Source: G963677485 sp942492855
GTDB lineage: Bacteria > Armatimonadota > HRBIN16
Length of the DNA stretch: 64,000 nt
Reading direction: 5' to 3'
Assembly (NCBI GenBank): GCA_942492855.1
Contig: OW818647.1
Coordinates: 2,108,001 to 2,172,000 of the forward strand
A model generated the notes under the pieces. That model searched no databases and was not told the DNA's origin. It was given only the letters and a program-made list of their open reading frames with translations. The translations under genes were made by a program, and so were the position numbers. Position 1 is the stretch's first letter, and the number at the start of each line of letters is the position of its first letter. Below are positions 27,711-36,865 of this stretch, piece after piece.

Positions 27711-30026
27711 ATGAATTTGTGGTTGCTGCGTGGAATAGTGACAGTGAGTGCGATCGTGATGTGCAACGGTGCGGTGTGCGCCAAGACCGTGACCAACAAG
27801 GACAAACAAATGGCAGAGATCCAAAAGCTCGATTTGATCCCGCAGCCGCAGCAGGTGCAGATATCTGGCAAGGGTTTCCAGCCCAGACAGGCGCAAGCCA
27901 TCAGTGTGGCGGATACGCCGGATAGCCGTTTCGCCGCCAGACTTCTGCGGCAGGCACTCCGCGAAAGCCACGGCATCGACTGCGACATATTGCTCCAGCC
28001 TGCATCCCACGCCCAGCCGAATGGGCTCACGCTCTCTGCCAGTGATGCAGCCGTCTCACCACCTCTCACGCCCTCAGAAAACAGGGCGGAGTGTTATGCG
28101 CTGCGTGTCAGCCAGGCCGGTGCGGTCATTGCAGGCTCCGACAGTGCAGGTCTGTTCTACGGCGTGCAGACCCTGATCCAACTGATCGAACAATCAGAGC
28201 GCGAAAAACGCGAAATCCCAGGGATGCTGCTCAACGACTGGCCCACATTTGGACTACGGTCCAGCTATATCGACAGTGACCAGTTCAAGGGCTCGATCAG
28301 GGTGACTCGGGGCAACATCGAAAGCATGATCAAGCAAATGAGCAAGTTCAAAATGAACTACATGGTCATCGAGATGTATAACCTGATGCCGTTCAAGTCC
28401 TTCCCATACTGCGCCGACGAAGATACGCTGAGCATCGCCGACTGGAACTACCTGGTCGAGTTGGCTCATCGCTATCACGTGGTGATCATGCCCAGCCTGC
28501 AGTCATTCGCGCAGATGTATGATGTGCTCTGGCCGTGTGAGGAGGGCAAGCCCTACCGGGAGGGCGATTCGGCCTGGCCCGGCATCATCTGCCCCAGCCG
28601 TCCGGAGAATATGGAGCTGTTGAAAGGTCTATACAAAGACCTGATGACGGTGTTCAAATACAGCCCCTACTTCGGCATCGGCTGCAGCGAGGTCGGCATG
28701 GGCTGGAAGGAGTTCTGCCCTCTCTGCCAGAAGCGGCTTGATAACGGCGAGACACTGAATGACATTTTCGGCACCCATGTGCGTGACTGCGTGCAGGCCG
28801 TGAAGTCGGCAGCCAAGGAGCTCAACCGCGAGATCAGGCCGTGGATGTGGGCGGACGAGTTCTACATGGCCTACTCCCATCGTGGCGGTAACAACTTCGA
28901 GGGCATGGAGCTGATCGATAAGGATGTGGTGATGTGCCACTGGGCCTATTGGAGCAAGATATGGTCCAAGCCCTCCATCGGCAACTACGAGGGGATCAAG
29001 GGTCTGCTGGAGCGTGGCTACGACGTCTCCTTCGCGTCCGCAAGCTATATATACAACAATTACCTGCTGGACCTGTCACCGGGCGAACCAGGGGAGACCA
29101 CCATGGACTTCAACGACACAAGCAAAAAGTTCTTCCTCACGATTGACTCTGGCATTCAAAACATCGCAGAGCAATCCAAGTGGGCTGAGACTTATCAGCG
29201 GCAAGTTCCAGCTAACAAGCTGATCGGCGGAGCGTGCGCCACGTTCTCTCAGCATGACATCAAGTGCTGGGACACCACCTGGTATGCGTATGCGCTTCAT
29301 GCCGACTACACATGGGGCGATCCGTCGCGATCTGTGATGGACTACCGCGAGCGCTTCAGCTACAAATTCGCCGCTGCGTTTTATGGTGCGCGTGACAAGA
29401 AGACGGCCCAGACCATCGCGGATGCCTATCTGAAGCTGGATGCGGTCAAGACCGAGATCGAGCAGAACAACTACCTGATCCGCGATGTCATGGGCGAGTA
29501 TGACATCCAGGACAACGCCTACATAGATAACACGCTGGACAAGTCGCTGGTGTTGATCCGTGAGCTGACGTCGAACCCGAAGGGACCAGGCAAAACCATT
29601 GCCGATGTGCGCACCCGGGCGGAGCACGTGAAGTCCGTTGCATCTTCGGTCAGGGCCGGTCTTGCCAAGCTGGCACCCAAGCTGCGCAACAGCTATAGCT
29701 GGTCATATTTATTGACGGTGGCCCGGAAGATGGAAAATCACGCCACGCGCACCACCTACATGCTGGACCAGGAGCAGACTCTGCAGACGCCTACCACATG
29801 GGACGCTGGCAGGATCGATAAGCTGATAGCACGGCTGACAGCACTCAGGAACGAAACGCGCGTGATTGCTGATGAGATGAACGAGTTGACCTGGGGAAGG
29901 GGCGTCTCGGCGGCTCCATGGAGCCCCAGTGGTGACACCACGGGCTACATGGCGACACTGGGCATGCTTGATCAGTTTGCTCTTAAGCTAGCTGATGTGC
30001 GCCGTGAGGGGATTGGGCCGGAGTGA
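27711..30026 (+). CDS. GH20-like secreted protein with altered catalytic pair
   Basis: 771 residues from the ATG at 27711 (AAGGAG upstream; signal peptide NLWLLRGIVTVSAIVMCNGAVCA). Residues 30-165 are the GH20b-type N-terminal domain (LIPQPQQVQ...AGSDSAGLFYGVQTLIQL), followed by the barrel beginning NDWPTFGLRSSYID. GH20 hexosaminidases use an Asp-Glu pair in a G-x-D-E motif; here the matching segment is FGIGCSEVGMGW, with Ser326-Glu327. Loss of the Asp that positions the N-acetyl group argues for a different substrate or mechanism. The C-terminal 200 residues are helical. Candidate substrates are N-acetylated or uncommon glycosides. Confidence 0.7.
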   Translation: MNLWLLRGIVTVSAIVMCNGAVCAKTVTNKDKQMAEIQKLDLIPQPQQVQISGKGFQPRQAQAISVADTPDSRFAARLLRQALRESHGIDCDILLQPASHAQPNGLTLSASDAAVSPPLTPSENRAECYALRVSQAGAVIAGSDSAGLFYGVQTLIQLIEQSEREKREIPGMLLNDWPTFGLRSSYIDSDQFKGSIRVTRGNIESMIKQMSKFKMNYMVIEMYNLMPFKSFPYCADEDTLSIADWNYLVELAHRYHVVIMPSLQSFAQMYDVLWPCEEGKPYREGDSAWPGIICPSRPENMELLKGLYKDLMTVFKYSPYFGIGCSEVGMGWKEFCPLCQKRLDNGETLNDIFGTHVRDCVQAVKSAAKELNREIRPWMWADEFYMAYSHRGGNNFEGMELIDKDVVMCHWAYWSKIWSKPSIGNYEGIKGLLERGYDVSFASASYIYNNYLLDLSPGEPGETTMDFNDTSKKFFLTIDSGIQNIAEQSKWAETYQRQVPANKLIGGACATFSQHDIKCWDTTWYAYALHADYTWGDPSRSVMDYRERFSYKFAAAFYGARDKKTAQTIADAYLKLDAVKTEIEQNNYLIRDVMGEYDIQDNAYIDNTLDKSLVLIRELTSNPKGPGKTIADVRTRAEHVKSVASSVRAGLAKLAPKLRNSYSWSYLLTVARKMENHATRTTYMLDQEQTLQTPTTWDAGRIDKLIARLTALRNETRVIADEMNELTWGRGVSAAPWSPSGDTTGYMATLGMLDQFALKLADVRREGIGPE

Positions 30027-30050
30027 GAGGTGTCTGGTGTTGGTGGATAT

Positions 30051-30078
30051 GTAGGGGCGGTTCGCGAACCGCCCTTCT
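30051..30078. repeat. GTAGGGGCG palindrome after the GH20-like gene
   Basis: The perfect palindrome GGGCGGTTCGCGAACCGCCC, preceded by GTAG and followed by TTCTT, 25 bp after the stop codon. Stem plus T-rich tail would suit a terminator. ATCCGTCCAATCCGTCGGAT units and a CCGCCAGACCGGCGCGGTC element follow up to 30245. Confidence 0.6.
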
Positions 30079-30250
30079 TGCAGACGCCGACTGTCCCCCG
30101 TGGTCACCAACCAACGTGATCGGTCGAATCCGTCCAATCCGTCGGATTCCTCCCCCTCGAACGCGGAACGACGGGTTCGGCTATCCGCCAGACCGGCGCG
30201 GTCTTGAGCACTCCGTAATCGCTAGCGTCCTGCCAGACCGCCCCGGACAT

Positions 30251-30272
30251 AACTAATCATGGCCGATTAGTT
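30251..30272. promoter_or_regulatory. Inverted repeat ahead of the GH123-like gene
   Basis: AACTAATC-ATGGCC-GATTAGTT, perfect 8-bp arms, centred about 40 bp before the start codon. It is unlike the surrounding GC-rich repeats and is a candidate operator. Confidence 0.4.
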
Positions 30273-30301
30273 GCCAACCTAAATAACAACAGGTGAGTGA
30301 C

Positions 30302-32071
30302 ATGAAAATTACACGCAGAGATGCCCTCAAGGGCATGGTCGCGGGAGCCAGCGTGCTGGCATGCGGCATAGAAACTAAGGAGGTACAGTCACAGGTGCAG
30401 ACGAAACAGGCAGCGATCGAGCGCGAAGGTGCGCTGTTTTGGCTTGAGACCACGCTCAAGCGTGTCTACCCCAACTCACAGCCGGGTAGTGCAGAGCCGC
30501 TCAAGCTAGTGGCGGCGCGTGGCGAACGAATCTCCTTCCAGGCCTGCGTGCGCAACACGCGCATGGTGCCCATCAAGGTGAAAGCGGCCCTGAGCGGGGC
30601 AGATGGCCTAACCCAGCAGATCCGTCGTGTGGGTTATGTGCCGATGATGCACCTCAACTCCGACTCGCCCAGGGAGGAGACTGACGGCATCAAGCATACG
30701 CCCGGCTTGGTGCCTGATCCGCTGTATCACACCGACCTGGCCGAAGTGGGCCCCGAGGAGAACATGGCCTTCTGGCTCAATCTCACCGTGCCGGCAGTTG
30801 CAGCCACCGGTGTCAGGAAGCTGAAGGTCACCCTGAGCATCAACGCGGAATACTACTTTCCTGGCTGGCAGGACAAGCCCCCGGTCTCTGTGGAGTTGGA
30901 GCTGGAGTTGGATGTCAAACCGCTGGTGCTGAAGCCCCGCAAGGCGTTCCCGGCCACGCAGTGGATCAACATCGAGTCGATCTGGGACTACTACAAAATA
31001 GAGCCCTTCTGCGAGCGGTTTTGGGAGCTGGCTGAGGCCTACATCGCCGACATGACCAGCCACGGCTTCAACGTGATCTACAGCCCGATCTTCAATAACC
31101 GCCATGAGATCATGCCCCGTCCCGGCCAGTTGCTGAAGGTTCGCCGAACAGCCCCCGACGTGTATGAGTTTGATTTCAGCGACATCCGCCGATGGATACG
31201 CATCGCGCTGAAGAATGGCGCGGAGCATCTGGAGTGGACGCACCTATTCACCCCGGCACCCACCAGCGGGAAGCACCCTCAGCGCGTCTTCGAGCGTTGG
31301 GAGAAGACCGGTGCCATGCTCTGGCCACCCGAAACGCTGGCCACATCGGACACCTACCGCCGGTTCTTGATGCAGTTGCTGCCGGCGTTCAAGAAGGTGC
31401 TGGAGGAGGAGAAGGCGCTGGAGGCCTCCCTGTTCCACTGCGCGGATGAGCCGGACGGCCCCGAGCAGATCGCCGATTACCGCACCGCCCGGGCGATGCT
31501 GACCGAGATTGCCCCATGGATGAAGGTGCTGGACGCCATGAGCGACACCCTCTTCGCCAAAGAGGGACTGTGCGATATGCCGGTGCCCAGCATCGCCACG
31601 GCGCACATTTTCGACCAGGCAGGATGCCCGCACTGGGTGTATTTCTGCTGCGGCCCGCGCGGCGAATGGCTGCAGAGGTTGTTCGATACCCCGCTGCCCA
31701 AAATCCGCATGGCGGGATGGCTGTTCTACAAGCTCAAGGCGAAGGGCTTCCTACACTGGGGTCACAACTACTGGTACAAATTCTGCACGGGCGAGATTCT
31801 GGACCCGTTCCAGGATGGCTCCACCGGTGTCTGGCCAGGAATGCCGTATGGTGACGCGTTTGTGGTCTACCCAGGGCCCGATGGGCCGATCGATTCCATC
31901 CGCTGGGAGGTGCTGGCCGAATCGATGCAGGACTACGCGCTGCTGCAGACGGCCGGGATCAACCCCGATGCCTTGCTTCTTGAAGAGCTGAAGAGTTACG
32001 CGGTGTTCCCTAAGAGCGAGCAGTGGCTGAAGCACGCCCGTGAGCTGGTGTTTGCGCAAGGCGCCGGGTAG
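30302..32071 (+). CDS. Tat-exported GH123/DUF4091-like protein
   Basis: 589 residues from ATG 30302, chosen because AGGTGA lies five bases upstream; a GTG at 30293 is possible. The N-terminus KITRRDALKGMVAGASVLACG is a twin-arginine signal with a possible lipobox-like Cys. Residues 30-210 are beta-rich; 215-580 form a barrel of the DUF4091/GH123 type. The Asp-Glu pair of GH123 N-acetyl-beta-galactosaminidases is visible as HCADEPDG (Asp382, Glu383), and LHWGHNYW and WEVLAESMQDYALL are typical C-terminal motifs. It probably cleaves an N-acetylhexosaminide and complements the neighbouring GH20-like protein. Confidence 0.75.
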   Translation: MKITRRDALKGMVAGASVLACGIETKEVQSQVQTKQAAIEREGALFWLETTLKRVYPNSQPGSAEPLKLVAARGERISFQACVRNTRMVPIKVKAALSGADGLTQQIRRVGYVPMMHLNSDSPREETDGIKHTPGLVPDPLYHTDLAEVGPEENMAFWLNLTVPAVAATGVRKLKVTLSINAEYYFPGWQDKPPVSVELELELDVKPLVLKPRKAFPATQWINIESIWDYYKIEPFCERFWELAEAYIADMTSHGFNVIYSPIFNNRHEIMPRPGQLLKVRRTAPDVYEFDFSDIRRWIRIALKNGAEHLEWTHLFTPAPTSGKHPQRVFERWEKTGAMLWPPETLATSDTYRRFLMQLLPAFKKVLEEEKALEASLFHCADEPDGPEQIADYRTARAMLTEIAPWMKVLDAMSDTLFAKEGLCDMPVPSIATAHIFDQAGCPHWVYFCCGPRGEWLQRLFDTPLPKIRMAGWLFYKLKAKGFLHWGHNYWYKFCTGEILDPFQDGSTGVWPGMPYGDAFVVYPGPDGPIDSIRWEVLAESMQDYALLQTAGINPDALLLEELKSYAVFPKSEQWLKHARELVFAQGAG

Positions 32072-32602
32072 AAGGCAAAGGCTTGCCATCAGCCACCACC
32101 CTAAAAGCTGTACACTACTATCAGATGTGACTACTCAGCCACAGGCGAACCGTGTCAAAGACAATGATTCGTAGTACCGCTGATCACGTCCGGACACCCA
32201 CAAAGTGGGTAAGACTCTTTATAGCCACGGGTGAGCGAAGCGATACCCGTGGTAGGCAGAAAGATACCATTTACCCCGAAGGGGTCTACTTTGGCGACTT
32301 GCGAGGCCGGCTACCGCGAATAGGGGCGACCCACTTCGGGGTAGGAATGACGAAACGTTGACCAGGGGTATCGCTTCGCTCACCCCTGGCTATAAGAATC
32401 TTACCCACTTCGTGGGTGCCCGGAATGAACCTTACGGAGTTCGCCAACCATATTTCGGTGGATGGTATGACAATATCGCCCGCTTCGCGTGTACCCGTAG
32501 GGATGCCTTCTGCCAATAGTCTATATGCAAAATGATACAGGCAGCAATATCTGATGGCTGAGTAGTGACAAACAGATAAGGACACTCGGGAAGTAACGAT
32601 TA
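32072..32602. other. Intergenic region with large palindrome
   Basis: Apart from the palindrome at 32189-32424, nothing coding is seen. The last 120 bp before the murF-alr gene are unique and AT-richer and presumably contain its promoter; no convincing -35/-10 pair stands out. Confidence 0.5.
32189..32424. repeat. Large palindromic repeat, copy 2 (236 bp)
   Basis: Left arm TCCGGACACCCACAAAGTGG, right arm ending CCCACTTCGTGGGTGCCCGG. Internal pairs TATAGCCACGGGTGAGCGAA / TTCGCTCACCCCTGGCTATA and TACCCCGAAG / CTTCGGGGTA are in the same order as in copy 1 at 2794-3026. The centre differs between copies, the arms are conserved. Confidence 0.8.
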
Positions 32603-35098
32603 GTGGATAAAATCAACGGCCTTCATCTGGCGCAGGTACTGCACGCGCAGGTTGAGGGGGATCCGTCATTTACGATAGATAGTATCAGCATCGATTCGCG
32701 CCGCATCGGATCGGATGCGCTGTTTTTCGCCCTCAAGGGGCACCATGTCGCTGGGTCGCAGTTCATAAGTTCAGCGTTCCGAAACGGAGCGGTGGCGTGC
32801 GTCGTAGGGTCAGACTACCAGGGCTCAGAGACCGGTGTGTTGCTGCGTGTGGATGACCCTTTGCTGGCATTGCAGAGGCTGGCCGCCTGGTGGCGCGACC
32901 AGTTTACTGGAAAGGTGATCGCGGTCACCGGCAGCAATGGCAAGACCATCGCCAAGGACGCGCTGGTCAAAATCCTGCTCAGTCAGCGATATGCAGCGGG
33001 AAGCATCGGCAGCTTCAACAGCCAGTTAGGCGTACCGCTGGCCCTGTGCCGTATCCCCAAAGAGGTGGAGATCGCAGTGATCGAAGCCGGCATCAGCGCG
33101 CCAGATGAGATGGAGCGGCTCCAGACGATCATCCGCCCGGATTACGGCATCTTGACCAACATCGGGTTGGCGCACGTGGCGGCGTTCGGACGTTCTGAGC
33201 AGATCGCCCAGGAAAAGATGAAGCTGTTTTACGATCTACCCGCAGACGGATGGCTGCTCGCTCCAGCGGTCTGCCCTGAGATCGAGCCGTTGTTGGCAGG
33301 TGTGTCATGTCCCATCCACCGGTTCGGCGCGCCGAACGGCCTACTGCCCTATGTCGACAGCCGCATGCGTCAGCATGACGGCACCACGATGAACATCCGC
33401 TTCCCTGATGGCGGCAACCGACTGGTTCTGGTGCGGAGTTTCTCGCCGGAAACTATCGGCAACATTGAAGCGGCCATATGTGCCGCCTGGCTGTGCGGAT
33501 TATCTGCTGACCAGATATGTAGTGCCTTGAATCTGCATGAACCGGCCCAAACCCGCATGGAAATCTGGCGTTCGCCCAACGGACTCACGCTGATCAACGA
33601 TAGTTGCTCCTCTGACCCCATATCGGTCAAGGCCGCTTTACGCACGCTGCAGCAGATGAAGCAGCCAGGCCGACGGGCGGTATTCGCTTTTGGCGGTATG
33701 CGGGAGCTTGGCGAGTATCAGCAGAAGGAGCACGAACACATCGGTGTTCTGGCCGCGGAGGCAGGTGTTGACACCCTCGCGCTGTTCGGCGGTGAGGAGC
33801 TTGAAGACACCGCGACCGGATTCCACAAGCTGCGTCCCAACGGCAAGGCGATGCGGTTTGAAGGCGTTCTTGAGATGGCAGAGGCGATCAAGCAGCAGTT
33901 ATGCTCGGGCGATACGGTGCTGTTCAAAGGGCCCCGCGGAGGTGGGATAGGACGCGCCGCCAGGATCATTACCGACGCCATGGCTTACAACCGCATGATG
34001 GTGGATATGGGTGCAATTGCTGAAAATGTGGCTGCGATACGCCGGCTGGTGGGGCCGAAGTGCAAGATATTGGGCATGGTCAAAGCTCTGGCCTACGGCA
34101 GTCACCTTGACCGGCTGAGCACGGAGCTGCAGTCGATCGGGTTGGATATGCTGGGCGTCAGCACCGCCGATGAGGGGGTGCAGATACGTCAAGCGGGGGT
34201 CAACCTGCCGATTCTGGTGATGCTCTGCACGCCGGACGAGGTGGACAAGGCGGTTCAGGCTCGGATGATCCCGGTGGTCTACAGCTTCGATCTGGTGCAG
34301 CCGCTCGCTCAAGCGTGCGCTAAGGCGGCGACGATACTGCCGGTGCATCTGAAGGTGGACACAGGCATGGGCCGAACGGGGGTTCGGCCAGAACAGGTGC
34401 TGCAACTGGCCAAAGAGGTACAGTCGACCGGTTGGTTGAAAGTGGCGGGTTTGGTATCTCACTTCGCATGTGCCGATGACCCGTCAGAAGATGAATTCAC
34501 CCTGCAGCAGATCGCACGGTTCGAGCAGGCGAAGACCACCCTGGAGCAGAACGGGTATACCGATCTGTGCTGCCATACCTCTGCCACTGCGGGTGCTGTG
34601 CGATTCCCGCAGGCCCACTACGACATGGTGCGGATCGGGCTGGGGCTATACGGGTGTTATCCTTCTGAGGCCGTGCAGCCGCTGATCCAGCTTACCCCGG
34701 CGGTGACACTGGTCAGCCGCATCACGGAAGTTCGCGAGTACCGCAAGGGTGACCGGATCGGATACGCCGGCAGTTTCACGGTGCCCCGTGACGGTTACCG
34801 CGCGGGCATTCTGCCCATCGGATACAACGATGGTCTGCCGCTGATGCTCAGCAATGTGGGCGTGATGATGGTGGATGGGAGACCCACGCCGATCGTGGGG
34901 CGCATCAGCATGGACTCCTGTGCGATTGACCTGACGGCAGTGCCCCAGGCGGGTGTGGACACCGAGGTGCTCATCTACGGCCGGCACAACGGCGGCGAGA
35001 TACGGCCTGAGCACGTGGCGGAACTCGCTGGCACCCACGTGTGGGAGCTCCTCGTGCGCACCGGTAACCGCGTGCAACGGGTGTTCGTGGGGGAATAG
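32603..35098 (+). CDS. murF-alr: Bifunctional MurF / alanine racemase fusion
   Basis: 831 residues, GTG start. Residues 1-455 are MurF, the ATP-dependent ligase adding D-Ala-D-Ala to UDP-MurNAc-tripeptide: P-loop TGSNGKT near 112, GSFNSQLGVPLALC, NDSCSSDP. From 460 on is a fold-III alanine racemase: VKALAYGS with the PLP lysine Lys494 (the usual Asn is Leu), TGMGRTGV, and RIGYAGSF with the catalytic Tyr721. Both halves act in the cytoplasm on D-alanine supply and use for peptidoglycan. Such fusions are best known from Bacteroidetes. No frameshift is seen at the junction; the fusion is real at sequence level. Confidence 0.93.
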   Translation: MDKINGLHLAQVLHAQVEGDPSFTIDSISIDSRRIGSDALFFALKGHHVAGSQFISSAFRNGAVACVVGSDYQGSETGVLLRVDDPLLALQRLAAWWRDQFTGKVIAVTGSNGKTIAKDALVKILLSQRYAAGSIGSFNSQLGVPLALCRIPKEVEIAVIEAGISAPDEMERLQTIIRPDYGILTNIGLAHVAAFGRSEQIAQEKMKLFYDLPADGWLLAPAVCPEIEPLLAGVSCPIHRFGAPNGLLPYVDSRMRQHDGTTMNIRFPDGGNRLVLVRSFSPETIGNIEAAICAAWLCGLSADQICSALNLHEPAQTRMEIWRSPNGLTLINDSCSSDPISVKAALRTLQQMKQPGRRAVFAFGGMRELGEYQQKEHEHIGVLAAEAGVDTLALFGGEELEDTATGFHKLRPNGKAMRFEGVLEMAEAIKQQLCSGDTVLFKGPRGGGIGRAARIITDAMAYNRMMVDMGAIAENVAAIRRLVGPKCKILGMVKALAYGSHLDRLSTELQSIGLDMLGVSTADEGVQIRQAGVNLPILVMLCTPDEVDKAVQARMIPVVYSFDLVQPLAQACAKAATILPVHLKVDTGMGRTGVRPEQVLQLAKEVQSTGWLKVAGLVSHFACADDPSEDEFTLQQIARFEQAKTTLEQNGYTDLCCHTSATAGAVRFPQAHYDMVRIGLGLYGCYPSEAVQPLIQLTPAVTLVSRITEVREYRKGDRIGYAGSFTVPRDGYRAGILPIGYNDGLPLMLSNVGVMMVDGRPTPIVGRISMDSCAIDLTAVPQAGVDTEVLIYGRHNGGEIRPEHVAELAGTHVWELLVRTGNRVQRVFVGE

Positions 35099-35362
35099 AG
35101 GCAGGGAACAGGAAGGGTGGTTCGCAACCAAAACACCGATCACACCACGAATATTCGTAGGGGCGGTTCGCGAACCGCCCTTCGTGCGACCTACAAACAG
35201 CTCCGGTCATCGGTAGGAGCGCGGTCTCCGCGCCCAAGGGCGGTGTCTCCCCGCCTATACACACGTTTTAATCGGACCAATCCGTCCAATCCGTCGGATT
35301 CCGCCTCTTCGAACGGTGAAAGACCGACCTGGAAAGGGAAAACCGGACCGGTCGTGGGTTAC
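35099..35362. repeat. Intergenic repeats after murF-alr
   Basis: A perfect palindrome GGGCGGTTCGCGAACCGCCC preceded by GTAG (35157-35183) and ATCCGTCCAATCCGTCGGAT units (35278-35300). The palindrome lies between the convergent murF-alr and methyltransferase genes. Confidence 0.6.
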
Positions 35363-36553
35363 CTACGCCTTCCTCGCCACAACCAGCCGGTTGGTGTTCG
35401 TGCCCGCGGTGTTGTTGGATGTGCCCCAGATGTTGGCCGTCTTGGTAAACTCCTGCTGGTTGATCATCACGCCCTCCACTACAAACCCCGCCTGGATCGC
35501 GACCGGGATGACCAGCTCCTCCAGACGGACGGTGGCCTTGCGCACTTCGCCCACCTCGAAAGCCACCCATCCGCCGGGTTTGGTGACTCGGTAAAGCTCC
35601 ACAAACACCTCGCCGATGAACCGCTGCCACTCATCTACGCTGGCCAGGCATTTGATCTGCTTGCCGATGGCCTCGCTGTCCAACTTGTTGAACCAGCAGC
35701 GCAGCCAGTTGTCCAGCGTGTACTGCACGATGTCCAAAAACGGCGGTGAGGTCACCGTGAGCTGCACGGTGTCGGCAGGGATGGGCATCGAGCGGGCATC
35801 GCAGCAACTCCACATAGCCTCCGACCGCACAGAGGCTAGATTCTGAATCTGCTGCAGACTGAGTTCCTTCATGAGTTGTCGGCTCTTCTTCAGGATCAAG
35901 GCATGCACATCGCGGTATCCGGGTATCTGGTTCCGCTTGGCGTTGATTTTGATCTGGCTGTCTTGACTCACCGCCTGGTTGGGCGGCAGCGTGTAGACGC
36001 TGAAGAAGCCGGTGGAGTGTCCCGTCAGCCTGTTGGTCGCCACCATCCGAATCCAGCGGTCTTCCGGGCTGTCAGTCAGTGTATCGCGCAGTGTGCATAG
36101 CTCCTCCAGCGTTTGAGGGTGGTAGAACATACTCAGATCGATGTCCGGGTTGGAGCCGGCTTTCGGGATATGCTGGAGGCGATGGGCGATCGCTTCGTAA
36201 GATGGCAGCTCCACGCGCGGCCGTGCGAATATTTCTGACAGTGGGTTGACGTCGTTGTTATACGGCACACGACCTAACAACGCTGCCTCGACCGCGGTGG
36301 TGCCACGCCCGCCGAAGGGGTCCAACACCACATCACCAGGGGCGGTGAGCCGTTCGATAAAAAATCGCGGGAGCTGCGGCTTGTAACACGCTCGGTAGCT
36401 CACCTCGTGAAGGTTACTGGCCTGCCTCTGCCGGCTGGTCCAGTATTCCTTCACCCAGCAGGGGATGGTTCCGCCGCCATCGGTGTTGATGGTCAGCATG
36501 GTCTCTGACATCATGTCGCTCAGGGGATTCGGACGCGTGGAGGTATCTATCAC
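35363..36553 (-). CDS. Orphan DNA methyltransferase (N4/N6 type)
   Basis: 396 residues, GTG start preceded by AAGGAG. SAM-binding motif I is DPFGGRGTTAVEAALLGR (Asp78), catalytic motif IV is TSPPF (269-273), of the S-P-P form common in N4-cytosine methylases, and VTKPGGWVAFEVG follows. Motif I precedes motif IV, so the order is not that of the usual beta-class enzymes with C-terminal FxGxGTT. The N-terminal WVKEYWTSRQRQ and a helical segment between the motifs may serve target recognition. No restriction endonuclease is adjacent; an epigenetic or housekeeping role is possible. Confidence 0.8.
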   Translation of the reverse strand: MIDTSTRPNPLSDMMSETMLTINTDGGGTIPCWVKEYWTSRQRQASNLHEVSYRACYKPQLPRFFIERLTAPGDVVLDPFGGRGTTAVEAALLGRVPYNNDVNPLSEIFARPRVELPSYEAIAHRLQHIPKAGSNPDIDLSMFYHPQTLEELCTLRDTLTDSPEDRWIRMVATNRLTGHSTGFFSVYTLPPNQAVSQDSQIKINAKRNQIPGYRDVHALILKKSRQLMKELSLQQIQNLASVRSEAMWSCCDARSMPIPADTVQLTVTSPPFLDIVQYTLDNWLRCWFNKLDSEAIGKQIKCLASVDEWQRFIGEVFVELYRVTKPGGWVAFEVGEVRKATVRLEELVIPVAIQAGFVVEGVMINQQEFTKTANIWGTSNNTAGTNTNRLVVARKA

Positions 36554-36580
36554 AGGGGTATAAGCTCCTTGGTGTTTGCA

Positions 36581-36609
36581 TTGACGCTCAGGTTTCGGTA
36601 AAATAACAC
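36581..36609 (+). promoter_or_regulatory. Candidate tRNA promoter
   Basis: TTGACG (36581-36586), 17 bp, TAACAC (36604-36609); an overlapping alternative -10 is TAAAAT (36599-36604). Either would start transcription at or just before the tRNA 5' end. Confidence 0.45.
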
Positions 36610-36616
36610 ACGCTCA

Positions 36617-36693
36617 GGGCGATTAGCTCAGCTGGTTAGAGCGCTACATTGACATTGTAGAGGTCGCTGGTTCAAGTCCAGTATTGCCCACCA
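36617..36693 (+). tRNA. tRNA-Val (anticodon GAC)
   Basis: A full cloverleaf is visible: acceptor GGGCGAT pairing with ATTGCCC (one G-U), D-loop AGCTCAGCTGGTTAGAGC, anticodon stem CTACA/TGTAG with loop TTGACAT (anticodon GAC), T-arm CTGGTTCAAGTCCAG, discriminator A and an encoded CCA. A T-rich stretch follows at once. Confidence 0.95.
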
Positions 36694-36704
36694 TTTCTTT
36701 TTTT

Positions 36705-36732
36705 GCCAAGGTCTCCTTTGGGGGGTCTTGGC
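36705..36732 (+). terminator. Hairpin downstream of tRNA-Val
   Basis: GCCAAGGTCTCC-TTT-GGGGGGTCTTGGC forms a 12-bp stem with a few G-U pairs, between a T-run (TTTCTTTTTTT) and CATTTCGGTTTT. A good candidate terminator of the tRNA transcript. Confidence 0.55.
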
Positions 36733-36865
36733 CATTTCGGTTTTAGGGGATGATGTGGATGCATCTGACGGCGGAGGAACGGCCAGACATGGAACCTCCG
36801 CGCCGGTTTTCCCTTTCCGGGCCGGTCTTTCGGTAAGCTTCGATCCAAGGCATGTAGGGGGAGAG

